Of a stretch of 64,000 nucleotides of DNA, positions 33,248 to 41,676 are shown one piece after another. The notes beneath the pieces were generated by a model. That model did not search any database, was not told where the DNA came from, and worked only from the letters and a program-made list of their open reading frames with translations. Each line of letters begins with the position of its first letter. Positions within the stretch are counted from its first letter, which is position 1. The stretch comes from Agromyces sp. H66 (GTDB lineage: Bacteria > Actinomycetota > Actinomycetes > Actinomycetales > Microbacteriaceae): assembly GCF_004959775.1 (NCBI RefSeq), contig NZ_SJZG01000007.1, positions 1 through 64,000 on the forward strand, given 5' to 3'. A program made the translations under genes and the position numbers.

Positions 33248-35275
33248 TCAGAATCGCCCTCCGCCGCCACGGCGGGAGCGCGTGCCCGAGCCGCCGAAGC
33301 TGCCGGGCGACCGTCGTCCGCCGCCGCCGAAGCCGCCGCCGAAGCCGCCGCTCCTGCGACTGCCGCCGCTGAACCCGCCGCTCCGGCTGCCGCCGCTGAA
33401 CCCGCCTCCGCCTCCGCCGAGCACCGAGTTGATGAGGATTCCGCCGAGCACCGCGCCGAACAGGTCGCCGCCGCCTCGGCTGCCGGTGGGCACGCCGCCG
33501 CCGAAGCCGCCGCCCGCGCTCGCTCCGAATCCGCCGACGTCCTGCTGGGCGAGCGAGAGCGACGTGCGGGCCAACGACTCGGCGCGCTGCGCGGTGGCGA
33601 GCGCGCTCGCGGGGTCGGATGCCGCGACCGCCTCCGCCTCCACGAGCAGTCGCCCGGCCTCGGCGAGGCGGGTACGCGCCTCGGCGCCGACGGCGCCCCG
33701 GCGGGCGACGAGGTAGTCCTCGGCGGCCTGCACCTGTGCGCGGGCGGCGGTGAGCGAGCGCCCGAGCTGGGCTTCGGCGCGGGCGCGCTGCTCGGCGGCG
33801 TCGCGCGCGCCGGCGATGGCCGCGTCGATCTCGGCGTTCACCTGCTCGAGGCGAGCCTGTGCCGCGAGCGGGTCGCGTCCGGGCCCGTCGATGGCGGATC
33901 GGAGCTGTGCGGCATCGGAGGCCACGCGCTCGGCGAGCTGGGCGACGGCGCTCGTGCCGAACCCGTGCGCGGTCTGCACGTCGCGTTCGAGGTCGGCGAC
34001 TCCGGCGGCGACCGCCTGGTCGGCCGCGGCGAGGTCCGCGGCGAGCCGGTCGACGGCGTTGCTGAGGAGTGCGGCCTGGTCGGCGGCCTCCTCGGCCGCG
34101 CGGATCTCGACGGCGGCGTCGTTCGCCCGGCCGGCGGCGAGCGCTGCGGCGGCCTCGTCGAGCGCCTCGCGTGCGAACGCGAGCCGGCCCTCGGCCTGTG
34201 CGGGATTGTCGGCGACGGGGGCGATGGCGGATGCCGCATACACCGCGGTGAGCGCGGCGAGCCGCTCGGCGGCCGGGGCCACGGCGGCCTGCGCGGCGTC
34301 GGCCTCGGCGCGCACGCGCTCGAGCTCGGCGGGCGCGTTGCGCTCGAGCGCGCGCAGCGCGTCGAAGTGCTCGGCCTGGGCGTCGAGCAGCGCGTCGGCC
34401 TCGTCGGAGAGGCGGATGATGCCGCCGTACCAGGCGCGGCGTTCCTCCTCGGTGTCGGGCTCGGCGTCGTCGAGCCGCTGCTGGAGCGCGAAGGCCTCGG
34501 CGAGCTTCGCCTTGGCGCCGTCGAGGGCGGTGCGGAACTCCGCGGTCGCCTCGTCGCCGTAGGAGGCGACGGCGAAGGCGAGCTCCTCCTCGCTCGTCTT
34601 CACGGCGTCGTCGGCCGCGACGAGCGCGCTTCCGGCCTCCCGGCGCAGCTCCTCGATCGAGGGCGGCGGCGGGCCTTGTTCGGCTTCGGGTCGCTGCTTC
34701 CTCCTCCGGGCGAGCACGATGGCGACGATCGCGACGACCACGGCTGCGATGACGATGAACCACACCCAGCCCCAGCCGCCTCCGCCGTCGGCGCCGCCGG
34801 ATCCACCGCCCAGGAAGTCGGCGGCCGCGATGGCGGCGCCGGCCCAGTCCTCGTCGCGGAGGCGCGGCTCGATGACCTCGATTTGGAGTCGGTCGAGCTC
34901 GTCGTCCGACAGCGAGGACCCGCCGTCGGCGGAGAGGTAGTAGGCCCGCCCCTCGACGGCGACCGCGAGCAGGTAGTCCTCCGTGCCCATGTTGTTCGCG
35001 ATCGCGGTGTCGTTCGCCCAGGTGTCGGCGGCCTCGGGATTCGTGAACTCGTCGACGTAGGCGACGAACAGTTGCCGGCCGCTGCGATCGGCGGCCCGGT
35101 CGATGGCCTCGATGACCTCGTCGGTTCGGCCGTCGAGCGCCCCCACCGTGTCGACGATGGGCGTCGACCCGAAGTCGACCGGGTCTTCAGCCCACGCGAT
35201 GGTCGATGACGCGAGGCCGAGCACTGCCCCCACCGCGATCCCGAGCACCACCGAGCTGCCACGAACGGATGCCAT
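33248..35275 (-). CDS. TPM-domain membrane protein with long coiled coil and Gly-rich tail
   Basis: A 675-residue protein. The signal peptide (1-29, ending AWA) is followed by an extracytoplasmic TPM domain (about 33-165, with PIVDTVGAL, LFVAYVDEF and AVEGRAYYLS). A Gly-rich linker, a membrane helix (about 176-200) and a basic RRRK stop-transfer follow. A cytoplasmic coiled coil of nearly 400 residues (about 210-590) ends in a Gly/Arg/Ser-rich low-complexity tail (from about 600). This layout is common in actinobacterial TPM proteins encoded beside PspA. Its role is probably membrane quality control or PspA recruitment; this is inferred from neighbourhood. GGGGAAAGG precedes the ATG. Confidence 0.8.
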   Translation of the reverse strand: MASVRGSSVVLGIAVGAVLGLASSTIAWAEDPVDFGSTPIVDTVGALDGRTDEVIEAIDRAADRSGRQLFVAYVDEFTNPEAADTWANDTAIANNMGTEDYLLAVAVEGRAYYLSADGGSSLSDDELDRLQIEVIEPRLRDEDWAGAAIAAADFLGGGSGGADGGGGWGWVWFIVIAAVVVAIVAIVLARRRKQRPEAEQGPPPPSIEELRREAGSALVAADDAVKTSEEELAFAVASYGDEATAEFRTALDGAKAKLAEAFALQQRLDDAEPDTEEERRAWYGGIIRLSDEADALLDAQAEHFDALRALERNAPAELERVRAEADAAQAAVAPAAERLAALTAVYAASAIAPVADNPAQAEGRLAFAREALDEAAAALAAGRANDAAVEIRAAEEAADQAALLSNAVDRLAADLAAADQAVAAGVADLERDVQTAHGFGTSAVAQLAERVASDAAQLRSAIDGPGRDPLAAQARLEQVNAEIDAAIAGARDAAEQRARAEAQLGRSLTAARAQVQAAEDYLVARRGAVGAEARTRLAEAGRLLVEAEAVAASDPASALATAQRAESLARTSLSLAQQDVGGFGASAGGGFGGGVPTGSRGGGDLFGAVLGGILINSVLGGGGGGFSGGSRSGGFSGGSRRSGGFGGGFGGGGRRSPGSFGGSGTRSRRGGGGRF

Positions 35276-35369
35276 GCACCAGTGCCTTTCCCCCGGGCCG
35301 AGCGGACGCCTCCGAGTCTATGCGGCGCGCGGATGCCGCGTCCACGTGGTGGGCGCCGTCGCCCCGTGC

Positions 35370-36173
35370 TCAGCCGACCGCGAACGGCGCGAGCGGAGAC
35401 ACCAGGTGCACGGTGGCCGCTCCGTCGGGGTCCGTGAAGGAGACGACCACGCCGAGCCCGTATTCGCCGGGCGCGAGCGCCGGCAGGTCGGGTGGCAGCG
35501 ACCCGCCGGCGTCATCCGCCTCGGTGCAGGACCGCGTCTCCAGCACCGTCTCGAGCGAGACCGACGCGCCGGGCGCGAGGGTGACGGGGATCGCCGCTGC
35601 GTCGCCCACGGGATCCGAATGCCAGACCGTGATGCCGGCGCTCGCCACCGTGACGGGCGGATCGGCCGCGAGGGTGCCCGACACGACGTCGTCGCCCAGG
35701 TTGGTCACCGTGATCGTGACGGTTGCGGAGGTGCCGGGCGGCACCGCGCCGGGCGGAGGGGCGACGGCGACGGCGAGCGGGCTCGCCGCGGCATCCGTCG
35801 GCGGAGCGACCGGGGCGCCGCAGCGATTCACCTCGTACGGGGCCGGGAGCCGGGGTCCGGTGGCCTCCTCGGACGCGCCGTCCTCGGCGGCCTCGGGTGT
35901 CATCCCCCCGGACTCGTCCGACTCGAGCGCGAGTTGCCCGTCGGTCGCCGAAGGACCGGCGATGCCCTGGAGGCCGAACGCGAGTCCCGCGACCGCGAGC
36001 ACGCCGACGACCGCGCCGGCCCCGCGAACGAGCGCGGTGCGCCGGGTGCGTCGGGCGGCCCGGCTGCGGCGCAACATCACGTCGACGTCGATCGGACTCG
36101 GGGTCGCGGCATCCGCTGCCCGCTTCAGCCGCTCGCCGAGCCCGCCGGGCTCGTTCGGGTCAGGAGCCGACAT
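35370..36173 (-). CDS. Membrane-anchored protein, putative anti-sigma or sigma-coupled factor
   Basis: A 267-residue protein. A short cytoplasmic N-terminus (1-45) is followed by one membrane helix (about 47-70). The extracytoplasmic part has an acidic linker (DESDESGG-like region about 82-102) and a beta-rich, CARDB/Ig-like domain (PPGTSATVTITVTNLGDDVVSG). The N-terminal segment is too short for a classical zinc anti-sigma domain and lacks HxxxCxxC. It overlaps the sigma-factor gene by 14 bases and is in the same operon, the usual position of an anti-sigma factor. The role is inferred from that. Confidence 0.6.
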   Translation of the reverse strand: MSAPDPNEPGGLGERLKRAADAATPSPIDVDVMLRRSRAARRTRRTALVRGAGAVVGVLAVAGLAFGLQGIAGPSATDGQLALESDESGGMTPEAAEDGASEEATGPRLPAPYEVNRCGAPVAPPTDAAASPLAVAVAPPPGAVPPGTSATVTITVTNLGDDVVSGTLAADPPVTVASAGITVWHSDPVGDAAAIPVTLAPGASVSLETVLETRSCTEADDAGGSLPPDLPALAPGEYGLGVVVSFTDPDGAATVHLVSPLAPFAVG

Positions 36174-36729
36174 GGCTGCCTCCGCTCCGCGCGGCGCGTG
36201 CGCCCGCTGGATCGATGGACGAGGAGAGCGCCTTGAGGCCGTCGCTCAGGTACCGCTTGACGGCTCCCGAGCTGATGCCGAGCACCTGCGCCACCCCGTC
36301 GACCGTGAGGTCCTCGTAGTAGCGCAGCACGATGCACGCGGCCTGCCGGGGCGCGAGCCGCCGGATCCGGTCGATGAGATCGAGCCGCTCGTCGGTCGCC
36401 GACGCGGGCGAGTCCACCGCAGCCGGCACCACGGCGAGGTGCCGCACGTTGCGCCACGTGCCGTCGCGCCGCGACCGGTCGATGACCGCGTTCAGGATGG
36501 CCCGACGCACGTAGGCCTCGGCCCTCGGCAGCGTCATGCCCAGGCGTGGCGTGCCGAACGTGCGCACCAGCGCCTCCTGCACGAGGTCGGCCGCGTCGTC
36601 GACGCTGCCCGTGAGCAGGTACGCGTAGCGACTGAGCGCGTCGCCGCGCTCGACGACGAGCGTCGTCGCCACCTCGTCCCACGCCCGGGCCACCTGCGCT
36701 CCTCCCGACGGCGGCGATTCCGCCGTCAT
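36160..36729 (-). CDS. ECF-type RNA polymerase sigma factor (SigE-like)
   Basis: A 189-residue sigma-70 family protein with only regions 2 and 4. Region 2 (about 28-95) contains LSRYAYLLTGSVDDAADLVQEALVRTF. Region 4 (about 120-172) has LAPRQAACIVLRYYEDLTVDGVAQVLGISSGAVKRYLSDGL. The pattern matches the SigE family common in actinobacteria. It would direct RNA polymerase to a small regulon, probably held by the membrane protein encoded just downstream. No clear autoregulated promoter was recognised. Confidence 0.82.
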   Translation of the reverse strand: MTAESPPSGGAQVARAWDEVATTLVVERGDALSRYAYLLTGSVDDAADLVQEALVRTFGTPRLGMTLPRAEAYVRRAILNAVIDRSRRDGTWRNVRHLAVVPAAVDSPASATDERLDLIDRIRRLAPRQAACIVLRYYEDLTVDGVAQVLGISSGAVKRYLSDGLKALSSSIDPAGARAARSGGSHVGS

Positions 36730-36784
36730 CTTCTCAGACGTGCGGCGCCGTCGTTTCGTTGGGGTCGGAGTCGGAGGTGCTCAC

Positions 36785-36901
36785 CCGGTGCTGCAGTGGA
36801 TGCTACTCATGGGCACCTCGTTCGTGGTCGCCGCCTACCTGCAGGTGGTGCGCGGCTACAACGCGATCGAGACCGGCCTCGGCCTCGCACTCCTCCTGCC
36901 G
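36785..36901 (+). pseudogene. Remnant of an MFS (DHA2-type) transporter
   Basis: A short reading frame reads VLQWMLLMGTSFVVAAYLQ then VVRGYNAIETGLGLALLLP. This matches the membrane-helix and loop region YLQxVxGxSAxExG of drug-efflux MFS permeases such as EmrB/QacA relatives. Nothing before or after continues the protein, and no start site is present. It is about 39 codons left from a protein of some 450-500. It lies in the 233-base gap between the sigma-factor gene and tRNA-Arg, suggesting past deletion next to a tRNA. Confidence 0.55.
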
Positions 36902-36962
36902 AAGGAGCAGACGGAACGAGCCGGATCCTCAGCGACCTGATCGGATCCGACTCATCACAACG

Positions 36963-37035
36963 TGCCCCCGGAGGGATTCGAACCCCCGACCTACGGTACC
37001 GGAAACCGGCGCTCTATCCCCTGAGCTACGGAGGC
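36963..37035 (-). tRNA. tRNA-Arg (anticodon CCG)
   Basis: The minus strand folds as a full cloverleaf: acceptor GCCTCCG with CGGGGGC, D stem GCTC/GAGC, anticodon loop TTCCGGT giving CCG (reads CGG), T arm GGGGG-TTCGAAT-CCCTC, discriminator A. The 27-43 pair of the anticodon stem appears to be a C-U mismatch. CCA is not encoded. The arginyl-tRNA synthetase gene lies 2 kb away. Confidence 0.93.
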
Positions 37036-37106
37036 GCACAGTTGGAAAGACTACCACTGCGCGGGCTCCGATCCGCACACCGGCGGGGCCGTCGGACGTC
37101 GGCGCC

Positions 37107-38303
37107 TCAGGCCAGGCTCACGCTCGCGACCGTGTCGAGGAGCTCGTCGCGCACCTTCCCGGCGAGGAGGAGCCGCGCGCCGCGCAGCACGGGGTCGCGG
37201 TCGACGCCCGTCGCGACGACGTCGGGGCTCCAGCGGCTGATGCGCCGGATGACGCGGCCGACCTCGGACGCGAACGCGGGCCCACCGAGACTCGCCGAGG
37301 GACCGGCCAGCACGAGGCGGCCGGGGTCGAGGATCGCGAGGAGCGGCAGCGCGATGTGCGCCGCCCGTTCGGCGAGCGCGCGGAAGACCTGTTCGCGGGC
37401 CTGCTGCGACCCGGGAGCCTCGAGCGCCGCACGCGTCGCGTGGTAGCCGCTCGCCTCGATGCCGTACCGCCTGGCGAGCAGGGCCACCGCGCGTCCGCCG
37501 ACGAGATCCTGCACGGTCCTGGCGCCGGGGTCGATCGCGTTCGCCTCGACCGACAGCGGGAGGAAGCCGATCTCGCCGGCGCCGCCGAAGCTGCCGCGGT
37601 GCAGGTCGCCGGCCACGTCGAACGACGCGCCGACGCCGTTGCCGAGCCACAGCAGCACGAACACGTCGCTGTCGGCGCCCGCTCCGTGCTCGCGTTCGGC
37701 GAGCGCCGCGAGGTTCACGTCGTTCTCGATGTGCACGGTGCGATCCAGCTCGGTCTCGAGGATGGCACGCAGGCCGCGCACGGGCCAGCCGGGCAGCGTC
37801 TCGCTGAACAGCTCGCCGGTCTCGCCGGGGTCGACGTAGCCGGGGATGCCGATGCACACCGAGTGCACCTCGGCGGGGTCGGTGCCGGCGGCGGCGCTCG
37901 CCTCGGCGATCGCCCGCATCACCTCGTCGACCGGCGAGCGTTCGGTCGGGTCGCGTGGCAGGCCGAACCGCACGACCGGCCGCTCTGCGCCGGTCGCGTC
38001 GACCACGGTCGCGCGCAGCTCGAAGGCGTCGAGATCGAGGGCGACGCCGAGCGGACGGTCGGTTCGCGCGGCGTAGACGACGGCGCTGCGGCCCGCCGAC
38101 CCCGACGTGCGACCACGCTCCTCGATCACCCCCGCGGCGAGGAGCCGAGACATCATCTGCGAGGCCGTGGGCTTCGAGACCCCGACCAGCTCGCAGATCC
38201 GGTTGCGGGTCAGCGGCCCCTGCTCGAGGAGCACCGCGAGTCCGGCGCGATCGTTCACGGCGCCCAGCCAGGAGGGCGTGCCCGTCGCGGAGTTGGCCGT
38301 CAC
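37107..38303 (-). CDS. ROK family transcriptional regulator
   Basis: A 398-residue protein. The N-terminal winged helix (about 15-80) contains LTRNRICELVGVSKPTASQMMSRLL. A ROK sugar-kinase-like domain follows, with VCIGIPGYVDPG and GASFDVAGDLHRGSFGGAGEIGFLPL. The latter lacks the usual zinc-binding GHxxxxxxGxxCxCGxxGC motif, so it is probably a repressor or activator only. Such proteins commonly control sugar uptake or catabolism; no such operon adjoins it. GTG start. A lipoprotein gene ends 13 bases upstream on the same strand. Confidence 0.8.
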   Translation of the reverse strand: MTANSATGTPSWLGAVNDRAGLAVLLEQGPLTRNRICELVGVSKPTASQMMSRLLAAGVIEERGRTSGSAGRSAVVYAARTDRPLGVALDLDAFELRATVVDATGAERPVVRFGLPRDPTERSPVDEVMRAIAEASAAAGTDPAEVHSVCIGIPGYVDPGETGELFSETLPGWPVRGLRAILETELDRTVHIENDVNLAALAEREHGAGADSDVFVLLWLGNGVGASFDVAGDLHRGSFGGAGEIGFLPLSVEANAIDPGARTVQDLVGGRAVALLARRYGIEASGYHATRAALEAPGSQQAREQVFRALAERAAHIALPLLAILDPGRLVLAGPSASLGGPAFASEVGRVIRRISRWSPDVVATGVDRDPVLRGARLLLAGKVRDELLDTVASVSLA

Positions 38304-38316
38304 CGTCGTCGTCCGA

Positions 38317-38943
38317 TCAGGCGGCCGGCAGGTTCTGGAGCACCGACGCCACGAGCTGCTGCGCGTCGCCGGGTTCGAACAGGGCGGGGGAGTCGATCAC
38401 GATCCAGTACGGACCGCTGAACACCTGCGCCTCGCCGGAGCCGCCGACCACGTGGAAGTAGCCCTCGACCTCCGGGGGCGTACCGTATGTCGGCACGGGC
38501 TTGCTCGTCAGCGCCGCGTCGTTCCGGCGTGCCTCACCGGCCTGCTCGGTCGGCGTGGCGACGGCGATCTCGATGACGTCGCCGCTCGTCTGGTTGAGGT
38601 AGCCGCACGCGGTGCCCGCGTCCTCCTCGACCGCCGTGACGATCGCGGCCGCCTGCGGCTGGTAGCCGGGGTCGACGCCGAAGTTCGGGTTGAACGCGTA
38701 GAGCTGGTCGGCGGTGATGAGCGCGTCGCAGGCGATCTCGAACGGGATGGGCGGCTCCGCCGTCTCGGTCGGCGGCGCCGGCACGCTCGTCTCGCTCGGG
38801 TTCGCCGGCACGGTGGTCGGGGCGGCCGTGTCGGTCGGTCCCGGCATCCGGCCGGTGCATCCCGCCAGCAGGGCGACGGATGCCGCGGCGACGAGTACGA
38901 GGCCGGCGGAGCGGGCGGTGGCGAGGCGGATCGGGCGCGGCAT
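38317..38943 (-). CDS. Putative lipoprotein of unknown function
   Basis: A 208-residue secreted lipoprotein. Signal peptide with lipobox VALLAGC, Cys29. A Pro/Thr-rich linker (about 30-66) spans the wall, then a globular domain of about 140 residues with two Cys (IACDAL and TACGYL) that may form a disulfide. No family is recognised; the domain pattern resembles small actinobacterial DUF3558-type lipoproteins, a weak suggestion only. TAAGGT lies seven bases before the ATG, so it is probably leaderless. Divergent from argS with 39 bases between. Confidence 0.65.
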   Translation of the reverse strand: MPRPIRLATARSAGLVLVAAASVALLAGCTGRMPGPTDTAAPTTVPANPSETSVPAPPTETAEPPIPFEIACDALITADQLYAFNPNFGVDPGYQPQAAAIVTAVEEDAGTACGYLNQTSGDVIEIAVATPTEQAGEARRNDAALTSKPVPTYGTPPEVEGYFHVVGGSGEAQVFSGPYWIVIDSPALFEPGDAQQLVASVLQNLPAA

Positions 38944-38950
38944 GTGACGA

Positions 38951-38976
38951 ACCTTACCAACCGCGCCGGATAGGAT
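38951..38976. promoter_or_regulatory. Divergent -10 hexamers, lipoprotein gene and argS
   Basis: Minus strand TAAGGT (38956 down to 38951) sits seven bases before the lipoprotein ATG at 38943. Plus strand TAGGAT (38971-38976) sits six bases before GTG 38983. The latter decides the argS start. Confidence 0.45.
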
Positions 38977-38982
38977 TTGCGG

Positions 38983-40656
38983 GTGACTCCCGACGACCTC
39001 TCGCGCATCCTGTTCGACCTCGTGAACGGGATCGCCGAGCGACGTCGGGCGGCCGGCGAGGAGGTGCCGCTCACGCTCACGGCCGATCAGGTGACGCTCG
39101 AGCGACCGAAGCTCCGGGAGCACGGCGACTGGGCCTCGAGCATCGCCATGCGCGTGGCGAAGCCGCTCGGCGCCCGCCCGCGCGAGATCGCCACGGAGCT
39201 GGCCGCCGCGCTCGGCGACGTCGAGGGCGTCGCGAGCGCCGAGGTCGCCGGCCCCGGCTTCATCAACATCCGGCTCGACGCCGCCGCTGCCGGCGCGCTC
39301 GCGAAGACGATCGTCGACGCGGGGGCCGCGTACGGGCACAGCGACGCACTCGCCGGCCAGGTCATCAACCTGGAGTTCGTCTCGGCGAACCCCACCGGAC
39401 CCCTCCACATCGGCCACACCCGCTGGGCGGCGCTCGGCGACGCGATGAGCCGCGTGCTGCGCGCGGCCGGCGCCGTCGTGGCCAACGAGTACTACATCAA
39501 CGACGCCGGCACCCAGATGGACAACTTCGGCGCGTCGGTGCTCGCCGCCGCGAAGGGCGAACCCACGCCCGAGAACGGGTACCCCGGCCGGTACATCGCC
39601 GACCTGGCGGCGCACGTGCTCGAGCGCGAGCCGCACCTGCTCGAGCTGCCGCACGACGTCGCGCTGCACACCGCCAAGGAGATCGCGTACGAGCTGCAGC
39701 TCGCCGAGATCCGCGCGTCGCTCGAGCGGTTCAACGTGCACTTCGACGTCTGGACGAGCGAACGCCGCCTGCAGGACCGCGGCGACGACGGGCTCTCCGA
39801 CGTCGACACGGCCGTCGAGCGCCTGCGCGCGCAGGGGCACGTCTTCGATGCGGACGGCGCGGTCTGGGTGCGCACGACCGACTTCGGCGACGACAAGGAC
39901 CGGGTCATCCGGCGCAGCAACGGCGAGTACACGTACTTCGCCGCCGACGCGGCCTACTACCTCGACAAGAGCGACCGCGGATTCACGAAGAAGATCTACC
40001 TCCTGGGCGCCGACCACCACGGGTACATCCACCGGCTCAAGGCGCTCGCCGGAGCGGCCGGCGACGATCCCGAGCGGGACATCCGGGTGTACATCGGCCA
40101 GCTGGTGAGCATCAACGGCGCGAAGCTCTCCAAGCGCGCCGGCAACATCATCGAGCTCGACGACCTGCAGGCCTGGCTCGGCACCGACGCGCTGCGTTAC
40201 ACGCTCGCGCGCTATCCGGCCGACTCGCCGCTCACGATCGACCCCGAGATCCTCACCCGCCGCACGAACGACAACCCCGTGTTCTACGTGCAGTACGCGC
40301 ACGCGCGCACGGCCGCGGTCGACCGCAACGCGGCATCCGTCGGCGTCGACCGCTCGACCTTCGCGCCCGAACTGCTCACGCACGAGACGGAGTCGGCGCT
40401 CCTCGGCGGGCTGCAGGAGTTCCCGCGCATCGTCGCCCACGCCGCCGAGCTGCTCGAGCCGCACCGGGTCGCGCGCTACATCGAGGAGCTCGCGGGCCTC
40501 TACCACCGCTGGTACGACAACTGCCGCGTGCTGCCGCTCGGCGACGAACCCGTCGGAGACCTGCACCGCACCCGACTCTGGCTGAACGATGCGACCGGTC
40601 AGGTCATCCGCAACGGCCTCGACCTGCTCGGCGTCTCGGCGCCCGAGCGCATGTGA
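38983..40656 (+). CDS. argS: Arginyl-tRNA synthetase
   Basis: A 557-residue class I aminoacyl-tRNA synthetase. Arg_tRNA_synt_N covers about 5-95 (KPLGARPREIA). The HIGH box is PTGPLHIGHTR, the KMSKS-like loop is KLSKRAGN, and a C-terminal DALR anticodon-binding domain covers about 430-557 (RLWLNDATGQVIRNGLDLLG). GTG 38983 is preferred because a -10 hexamer ends six bases earlier; the TTG two codons upstream is not needed. It is followed by a DUF2993-like gene whose ATG shares one base with its stop. Confidence 0.93.
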   Translation: MTPDDLSRILFDLVNGIAERRRAAGEEVPLTLTADQVTLERPKLREHGDWASSIAMRVAKPLGARPREIATELAAALGDVEGVASAEVAGPGFINIRLDAAAAGALAKTIVDAGAAYGHSDALAGQVINLEFVSANPTGPLHIGHTRWAALGDAMSRVLRAAGAVVANEYYINDAGTQMDNFGASVLAAAKGEPTPENGYPGRYIADLAAHVLEREPHLLELPHDVALHTAKEIAYELQLAEIRASLERFNVHFDVWTSERRLQDRGDDGLSDVDTAVERLRAQGHVFDADGAVWVRTTDFGDDKDRVIRRSNGEYTYFAADAAYYLDKSDRGFTKKIYLLGADHHGYIHRLKALAGAAGDDPERDIRVYIGQLVSINGAKLSKRAGNIIELDDLQAWLGTDALRYTLARYPADSPLTIDPEILTRRTNDNPVFYVQYAHARTAAVDRNAASVGVDRSTFAPELLTHETESALLGGLQEFPRIVAHAAELLEPHRVARYIEELAGLYHRWYDNCRVLPLGDEPVGDLHRTRLWLNDATGQVIRNGLDLLGVSAPERM

Positions 40657-41420
40657 TGTCCGCGCCCACGTCCGCGCGGCCGCGCCGGCGCGCGGGGCGC
40701 CTGTGGGGGACGCTCGCCGCGATCGTGGTCGTGCTCGCGGCGCTGCTCGTCGTGGCCGACGTCGTGGCGCGCGGCATCGCGGAGGATCGGTTCGCCCAGC
40801 AGGTCCGTGCCAACCTGCCCGACGGCATCGACGGCGAGGTCGACGTGGAGATCGGCGGGTTCTCGGTGATCGCGCAGTACCTCGCCGGCACGATGGATCG
40901 CGTCGAGATCAGCGCGCCGGAGCTCCGGGTGAACAGCGCCTCGGTCGCGGTCGACGTGGTCGGCGAGGGGGTGCCCGTCGATCTCGCGTCGCCGGTGGAG
41001 TCCGTGGTCGGCACGATCACCGTCGACGAGGAGTCGCTCAACGCGCTCGTGTCGGTTCCCGCCGTCAACGGGGCGTTCACGCTCGGCGACGGCCTCGTCG
41101 GGTACGCGGGCACCATCGACATCCTGGGATTCAGCCTCGACTACACGGCGACGGCCCGCCCGACGGCGGCCGGCGAGAGCGTCCTGCTCCTGCCCGAGGG
41201 CGTCGAGCTCACGTCGGGCGCCGGCGTCGTCGACGTGTCGGTGGTCGTCGGCCGGCTGCTCGGCGACGACCCGCTCTCGATCTGCGTCGCCCAGTACCTG
41301 CCCGAGGGCGTCGAGGTGCACGACATCGCCATCTCGCCCGGCACGGCGACCGTCGAGCTGCGGGCGCAGGCCCTGATGCTCGATGAGGCGAGCCTCGCCC
41401 GCACGGGCAGCTGCGACTGA
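40656..41420 (+). CDS. DUF2993-like membrane-anchored protein
   Basis: A 254-residue protein. A basic N-terminus and one membrane helix (about 16-38) anchor an extracytoplasmic beta-rich domain. Features such as VEIGGFSVIAQYLAGTMDRVEI and VTVDEESLNAL-like segments match the LmeA/DUF2993 group, which in mycobacteria includes a protein needed for mannan elongation in lipomannan/lipoarabinomannan. Assignment to that function here is inference. It overlaps argS by one base. Its last 20 or so bases are duplicated at 41438-41460. Confidence 0.65.
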   Translation: MSAPTSARPRRRAGRLWGTLAAIVVVLAALLVVADVVARGIAEDRFAQQVRANLPDGIDGEVDVEIGGFSVIAQYLAGTMDRVEISAPELRVNSASVAVDVVGEGVPVDLASPVESVVGTITVDEESLNALVSVPAVNGAFTLGDGLVGYAGTIDILGFSLDYTATARPTAAGESVLLLPEGVELTSGAGVVDVSVVVGRLLGDDPLSICVAQYLPEGVEVHDIAISPGTATVELRAQALMLDEASLARTGSCD

Positions 41421-41460
41421 CGAGAGCAGTGACTTGGCGCACGGGCGGCTGCGACTGGCG
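41400..41460 (+). repeat. Duplicated 3-prime end of the DUF2993-like gene
   Basis: CGCACGGGCAGCTGCGACTG (from 41400, last codons and stop) recurs as CGCACGGGCGGCTGCGACTG (from 41438), 21 of 23 bases matching over the full unit with a 38-base period. The second copy is noncoding. It looks like a short tandem duplication after the gene. Confidence 0.55.
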
Positions 41461-41463
41461 GCA

Positions 41464-41577
41464 CGAGTTGAGCTCATCTGCACCGGTGGAAGGAACGCGC
41501 GGTGCGGATGGCCTCAACTCGGGAGCCGCACCGTGCCGGGAGACGGGCACGAGCGGTGCGGATCACCTCGACTCTCG
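41464..41577. repeat. Three copies of a 22-bp motif in alternating orientation
   Basis: The 22 bases at 41464-41485 are an imperfect inverted copy (19 of 22) of those at 41500-41521 (CGGTGCGGATGGCCTCAACT then CG). A third, more diverged direct copy begins CGGTGCGGATCACCTCGACT at 41554. CCGCACCG at 41526-41533 can pair with the CGGTGCGG of either neighbour. This REP-like cluster fills most of the 348-base gap between the DUF2993-like gene and lysA. Confidence 0.55.
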
Positions 41578-41631
41578 CTCGTGAAGGTCCGGGGCGACCG
41601 GCAGAACGAGCGCGCCGCGGGGCGTCACCGA

Positions 41632-41676
41632 TTCGGCCCGGCATACGAGCCTCGGTAGACTCGGGGAGGCCTCCCC
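41632..41676 (+). promoter_or_regulatory. lysA-hom-thrC-thrB promoter with palindrome at the transcription start
   Basis: TTCGGC (41632-41637), an 18-base spacer and TAGACT (41656-41661). The perfect 14-base palindrome GGGGAGGCCTCCCC (41663-41676) begins one base later, covering the expected transcription start. The message would have a leader of about 100 bases before GTG 41769. I found no lysine or threonine riboswitch or leader peptide. Confidence 0.5.

Noticed and set aside
36740-36940. Intact small membrane protein of 66 residues
   Set aside because: No ribosome-binding site, and the hydrophobic part matches an internal segment of large MFS permeases, so it is treated as a remnant.
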